A DNA stretch of 64,000 nucleotides, taken from positions 372,001 to 436,000 of the forward strand of contig JAAVVG010000010.1 of assembly GCA_012976225.1 (NCBI GenBank), written 5' to 3'. A program made the translations under genes and the position numbers. Of the stretch, positions 58,762-64,000 are shown piece after piece. The notes beneath the pieces are model-generated. The model did not search any database. It worked only from the letters and a program-made list of their open reading frames with translations, and was not told the origin of the DNA. Within the stretch, counting starts at the first letter, position 1, and the number at the start of each line of letters is the position of its first letter. The DNA is from Golubevia sp. BC0850 (lineage: Eukaryota > Basidiomycota > Exobasidiomycetes > Golubeviales > Golubeviaceae).

Positions 58762-60805
58762 CTATAAGGCATATCTGAAACTCATTTCTCTATCTCCCTT
58801 CTCATCCTTTGCTCCATGTCCAATCCTCAGAATTCCACTCCTAACCTTCTCGGGATCCACTGATCGACTCTCATGCTTGATTGATTGAGCTTGAACTATG
58901 TCTCTTGAATCATTCATCCCAGAGTAGTAAAGATAAGAGATCACATAACCTATCATGGCGACAAAGAGGAATGCTAACAGCACTGCGTGTCCCAAAACAT
59001 ATCTGGGCGAGTCTTCAGAACGATAGATTTGACTGAGAAAGGATAAGAGATAGAATCAGTTCCCGCTTGGAGGGCCACCCCTAATGCTTCGGGTTGCGAA
59101 TTGACTACTCACCCGGAAACAATCCCTCCAGAATTTCCTAAAGAAAGAAGGATTCCAGCTCCTGTGGCTCTCTTGAGTGCGTTTGCGTTGTTACAATTCA
59201 AGAAACTGACATTCAGTCCCACTGAAACGTAGACCCCAGCCGCCACCAGGAACATAGCGAAGTAGAGAGCTCCAGCATTGTTAGGATATGCGACCAGGAC
59301 TGAGAACCCAACCACAGCTGTGAAGCTGGCTCCCATGAGAATAAAAGCTCGTCTCCCGAACCTGTCAGTCAAGGCAGCCAGAGCAATGTAAATAATTGAA
59401 GCGACCAGGTAGACTGGTACGGTCAGAAGCTGAATTCTAGTGGTTGAAGCTCCTGGAAAGTTACTTCTGATTATGACGGGCATGAAGGTTGAAACAGCGA
59501 AGAGGCCCGTATCAGCGCAGAATTGGGAAAGTCCTGCGATGTAATTCTTCGGATCTTTCAAGCCACTCCAGATCTCTTCCTTGGAGAAGGCTTCGTCTTC
59601 TTGAGAGAAAGCCCTTGAAGCTTCGGCTCTGATGCGCATCAGCTCTTTGTCTCTTTCGTTCAAGTACCTGAAAGAAGGTTGAGAGGAGCGGAATCAGGTT
59701 GAGATATTGAAGCCTTGTTTGAGACGTAGTGCGAGCGACTTACCAAGCACCTTCGAAAGAATCGCTTAACAAGAAAAAGCTTGCGATTCCAACTACGATG
59801 GTGATTCCACCTTCGATCCAGTACAGCCACTTCCAACCTGAAGCACCATATCTTCCATCTAGTCCGCTAAACACACCATTCGCGATGAGTCCTCCGAAGG
59901 CGCCTGTAGAGAGAATGAAGATTCGAAATCAGCTCTTGGGAGATTGCGTCAAGAGAGAATGAGATCCAAACTCACCAGAAAGGGCGGCAGATACAAAGAG
60001 GTAAGAGGTTCGAAGACCCAATTCCGATCTCTTGTAGAACTGAGTGAGGTAGACCGACAGAATTGGAAAGAATCCGGACTCGATCGTGCCCAGAAAGAGT
60101 CGTGTAACAATGAGACCTGCGTAGTTATGGCTGTAAGGAGGTTATAGCAGTCAGAGTCGGAGAAAGCCAGATTAGAGAACCGAGAGAGTTCTCTGAAGTT
60201 TTTTCTAAGAACTCACACAAAGCCAGCTACAGAAAATTACAGGAAGATAAGGAGGGTTGAGAGAGGAGGGGGAACGCAAGGGAGATCAGATTGGGTGGAC
60301 AGATCATCGCAGAGCTCTGATCTTTACGTACTACAAACCGTTACGATTCCCCATCCTATAGTGATGAGAGGAATGATGGTCCGAGCACCGACTTTCTGAG
60401 AAGCAGAGGAAGTAAGAGGGGGATTGGAAGAAACACCGCGATTGAACTAAAGACGGCTCTGTGAAATGCCAGATCTCAACTCACTTTGTACAGCAAGCTA
60501 CTAGGCAGCTCGAAGAGAACATAAGGTCCATAGAAGATTGAAGTCACGACGTTGATTCCATTCGGAGGCAAGTCCAATTCGTCTTTGAAAGCTTGCGTGG
60601 AATATGCATTTCCTAGGTTGGATCTATCGAGGAACGAGAGAAGATAAAGAACTCCTATAGTAATTCCTATGAAGCAATCTAGTTTGAACAATAATCGTTT
60701 CTCTTCCTTTGGATCTATCTCTGTCGTAGGAGCCTCGACGTTTGTTGTGGTTGTCAGAGAAGATTTCGTGGTTTTTTCTTCTGGGAAGGATTGCGCTTCC
60801 ACCAT
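58762..60805 (-). CDS. MFS anion:cation symporter (Dal5/allantoate permease-like)
   Basis: Seven exons (60485-60805, 60332-60395, 60217-60226, 59976-60130, 59744-59903, 59113-59667, 58762-59032) join in phase to about 511 residues, normal for the family. The sequence shows DCFIGITIGVLYLLSFLDRS with the typical LDRSNLGNA, NVVTSIFYGPYVLFELPSSL, TRLFLGTIESGFFPI, the long central loop, LTDRFGRRAFILMGA and the second six-helix half. These are hallmarks of the ACS family of the MFS, which takes up allantoate, nicotinate, biotin and other organic anions; the substrate cannot be told. The third exon is only 10 bases long and bridges TVC-TGF-VHNYAG. It is divergent from a Zn2Cys6 regulator gene. Confidence 0.9.
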
Positions 60806-61172
60806 TCTTGAGGTCCAGAGTGAGAGTGAACACTAGAAGAAGTATGTAGGAGAAGTAAAAGGAGAGAAAGAGAGAAAAGACTTGATGGGAATGGAAGGAA
60901 AGATAAGGATGGAAGAATTTTCTGCCTTATCGGTCATTGGGTAATGGGTCGGAGCGTTCTGCTTCAGTCCCTTCTTCTTCAATCGGTTATGTGAGTGAGT
61001 AGGTATCTTGTACTATTAAATGGCTATAGAACTTGAAAAGGAAAGAGGAATTGAGATGTCTAGTGTTGAACCCATTTTCCGTCGGTTCTTCTTCGCCCAA
61101 CTCTCTTTTACCTATCCTTCCCATTGATTCATTCCTTCCTCCCATCTTACTCAACATCCTCTCTATTCTATC
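60806..61172. promoter_or_regulatory. Divergent promoter between MFS transporter and Zn2Cys6 gene
   Basis: 367 bases between start codons. It contains two copies of ATCGGTYAT (60929-60937 and 60982-60990) and a further CGG at 60950. Zn2Cys6 proteins usually bind CGG half-sites, so these are candidate operator sites for the adjacent regulator. Confidence 0.4.
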
Positions 61173-64000
61173 ATGGCACCATCCACTTCAACCTCAACCT
61201 CATCATCGTCATCAACTCTGAAAAGAGAGACTCTCGCCTGTCTACGTAAGTTGCGATACTCCACGTCATGGTCCGATATTTTAATTCTCACGGATTACAT
61301 CTGTCCCTCTCTATCTGGTCACTCTCTCTCTCTGATCTATCCTTGAAAATCACACCCTAATACTGCATCTTCAGCTTGTAGAAAGGCGAAGCGAGGCTGC
61401 GATGGGAAGTCGCCCTTCAGTTCATCAGTTTTTACCTCGAACTCCCAACGAGGAACTGGATCTGATCCTCCCGTCGAGGGCACTCTCTCTCTTACTCCAT
61501 GCTCTAGATGTGCTCGTTCTAATCTAGAGTGTATCTGGGTGCCATCCCTCAGAGCTGGTCGTCCAAAGAGAGGAATCTCTAGCAAATCCTCCACTCTGAT
61601 GGCTAACTCCGAGATGCCTTCAAATGGTCCTCAACCTTTGCCCAGCTTCGCCTCGACGTCTTCAAGTTCCAACGCCACGCAATCCAATTCTAACTATAGG
61701 AATCCACCCAATTTCCATGAGGCAGTGGAGGATCTGATCTCTAATCTTCATGCGCCCAACGATGAAGATCCCCTCTCCGAATTCAACTTCCAGGATTCAA
61801 CCTTCGCCAAGTCTGCAAGTCAGTTCGCAGATCAAGCGAGCTTGCTATCTCAGAACGCCTCTCTAGATAACGAAATAGATGCTGGTGCATTAGACGAATG
61901 TCTCTATAACATGTGGTCAAGCGAAACCGATTACAACAAATGGAGAGGAGATTCGAAGGGAACCGAGACAGGAACGAGTCCTCTTGGAGATTTCTCTCCG
62001 TCTAATACTTCATCTTCGATCGGTTTCAATCTCAGTGGAAATAATATCAACGACGGAGGAGCCACTACATCTGCTTCACCCCCAAGAGCCTCAGCAAAGA
62101 AGCAGTTCAACCAGTTGTTAGCCGCTTTGGCTCCTCCTCCTCAAGAACCTCAACCTCAAGCTCATCAGTCACAGTCTTCTCTCTCCCCTCAAGAAATCTC
62201 CTCTAACTCGATTCAAATATTCTCAGTCTCCGATCATCTTCGCCAAGGGTGAGTAGCTTTGCATGGATTGGCGCTGTCCGGGCAGGACACCTCCTCACCT
62301 TCAACATCTCTCACTTCCTCGTCTTCTTCGCTCCCAGATGCGACTATTTCTTCGACTTAGCTGCTCAAATGTGCCCTCTTCTAGGAACCGCCTCTCAGTT
62401 CTACTCTTCTCCTTCGGGCCAGGACGCTTTCCTTCTTACCTCAATGGCCGCCATCGGAATGCATCTATCTCAGTCCGGTTCAAACCCACATCTCTTCGAA
62501 TGTAGACGGCTAGCGGATATCGCCATCTCAACCGCAGGTGTTCGCCTAACCCCTAACTTGGATGGAAGTAGCAAGTCATTCGCCTACTCGGTTCTTTCGG
62601 AAGTCCAAGCCCTCACCATTCAAGTCTTTTTCGAGTTCGGTCTAGCGGACGAGAATAGAGCCAAGGCTGCTCTGAAGAAGGCTGTGTCTCTATGCTTCGA
62701 GACTGGTTTACATCAAATCGACCAACCTCACGCCTTCGCCTCTGGATCCGGATCTGGGACGCTTCCTCTTCAGAGCATGTGCGCCGTAGAAACTCAAGAT
62801 CAAAACACGTCGCAGCGGTGGCTAGCTGAGTCTCTCAGAAGAACTTGGTGGGAGCTGTTCAATACGGATATCCTGATGTTTTGTGCATCGAGTGGGTCGA
62901 TGGGTGGGAACATCGAAAAGAATCATCCTGGGATTCATGTCTCCTTCAGTGCGGATCCGAGTGAAGAGCTGCTCGCCAATCCTCGTCGCGATCTCTGCAG
63001 TATGAGGATTAGATCAGGTGAGCTCTTAGTCTACTCTGCGGGACCTACTGCCTACCTGGCAAGCGCCACTCTGACTCGCTTCTCAAATCCTTCTACGCCT
63101 TCACAGCAACTCTCCTTCTCGAGTCGGTCTTCCCTTTCCCAACTGGAGGAGATACGGTCGAGAACAGGGACAAGAACTACTCGGCTCTTTCAAGAGTCTA
63201 TTCTATGGACTTGATGGTATCGAATCTGACAGTCTCGGCTCATCACGCCTTCGTTCGAGCGGTGACAGTCAACGCCCAAAGCGAGTCTAGCGATTCCGAC
63301 GTAATCAGAACCAACAGGACGAGAGTTGAGAATTCTTTCATCACATTGATGATCCTCGTGAGTTATCGAAGAGTCGGAGACGCAGGGCCTCTCCTGACTG
63401 ACCTCATTTCCATCTGCTTTGCTCGTCCCCGCAGAATTGCGCTCGTATCCATCTTCATCGCATGTTCGCTATCCCTGACATGAATCTAGAGCTCACGACT
63501 TGCTCCTTCACTCCAGTCTCGAAAATCCCAACTTTCGTAGAACGTTCAAGACTCGCCTCTTCAATCGAAAAGATAGTCAACGCTTCAGAATCGATCATGT
63601 CGCTCACCAGAACGGACTACTACCTTCACTCGAATCTCTCGGAAGGTCTAGGGTCATTAGACATCGGAGACGACATGGAGGAACTCAAAGGAATTAGACG
63701 CAAGAACACGATGTTCGATAAGAAACATGCCAAGTCTCAGTCTCCTTTATTCGCCCATCAACCTGCGTTTGCCTGTTGCCAACTGACGGCCTGCTGGGCT
63801 CTGGTCTGCTCGATTGCCGCTCTTCGTCAAAATGTCTTCACTCCTCAAACTGGTCTTACAACAGTGGCTGCTCAAGCGGAATATAGAGAGAGCATACTTT
63901 GGAAACAAAGGAGAGCTATCTCAAATATCACTTGTGAGTAGAATGGAGAACGAGTCGAAGAAGTAGGCAGAAATATCGCTGACCTCTCGCCCTCCCCCAA
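61173..64000 (+). CDS. Zn2Cys6 fungal transcription factor, partial at right edge
   Basis: Exons 61173-61245, 61375-62248, 62338-63017, 63107-63357 and 63435-63933 join in phase; the last visible donor is at 63934 and the rest lies outside the window. The zinc cluster is CLPCRKAKRGC, then a 33-residue loop, then CSRCARSNLEC; the first junction falls inside the cluster. The usual loop has about 5-16 residues. A fungal transcription factor domain follows (DYFFDLAAQMCPLLGTA, RAKAALKKAVSLCFETGLHQ, ESLRRTWWELFNTDILM, NCARIHLHR), typical of this class. Such factors often regulate neighbouring catabolic or transport genes; this one is divergent from an MFS transporter. At least 790 residues are visible and the chain looks whole so far. 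Confidence 0.9.

Overview
The window is nuclear DNA of an intron-dense fungus, most likely a basidiomycete. Nearly every gene is split by short introns of about 50 to 340 bases, almost all with a GTGAGT or GTAAGT donor. The gene families are fungal: Zn2Cys6 regulator, AzgA purine permease, sedolisin, DUF3405, Ctr/BIM1, and a Dsl1 of basidiomycete style. I cannot place it to genus; a pucciniomycotine is possible. I see no rRNA, tRNA, CRISPR or intact transposon. All gene models were spliced by hand and most keep reading phase through every junction.

Layout. 0-4 kb: a first exon of a gene leaving the left edge (minus), a small coiled-coil protein, and guanylate kinase with a leader-like N-terminus. 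3.8-10.7 kb (minus): a giant Dsl1/ZW10 tether with an acidic insert holding about twelve Trp motifs. 10.9-12.2 kb: CRIPT and a small helical protein. 13-21.3 kb (plus): FBXO9/Pof7-like F-box protein, AzgA purine permease, SET-domain H3K9-type methyltransferase. 21.7-24.4 kb: a divergent copper module, a Ctr copper transporter facing a BIM1-like GPI-anchored copper protein. 24.9-29.8 kb: a large vezatin/Inp2-like membrane protein. 30.8-34.2 kb (minus): a DUF3405 type II membrane protein. 35.9-38.1 kb (minus): a TPR/F-box/LRR protein of Pof3/Dia2 style. 38.4-42 kb: a membrane-anchored M24 peptidase and a BCS1-type AAA ATPase whose start codons are only 92 bases apart. 42.1-43.5 kb (minus): the ESCRT-III protein CHMP1/Did2, with 16- and 20-base exons. 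43.9-45.9 kb (minus): a decayed sedolisin (S53) gene. 46.2-49.4 kb: two paralogous secreted beta-rich proteins, divergently transcribed. 51.4-55 kb: a very large HSF-type transcription factor. 55.8-58.5 kb (minus): an unrecognised two-ended membrane glycoprotein. 58.8-61 kb (minus): a Dal5-like MFS transporter with a 10-base exon. 61.2 kb to the right edge: a Zn2Cys6 regulator, divergent from the transporter and cut by the window end.

How the genes relate. The clearest functional unit is Ctr plus BIM1-like protein, which share a 321-base promoter carrying a Mac1/Cuf1-like TTTGCTC. The MFS transporter and Zn2Cys6 factor form a plausible transporter-regulator pair. The two secreted paralogues look like an inverted local duplication. 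Several genes serve membrane traffic (Dsl1, CHMP1, vezatin/Inp2-like) without an obvious operon-like logic. The most unusual item is the Trp-motif array in the Dsl1 homologue.
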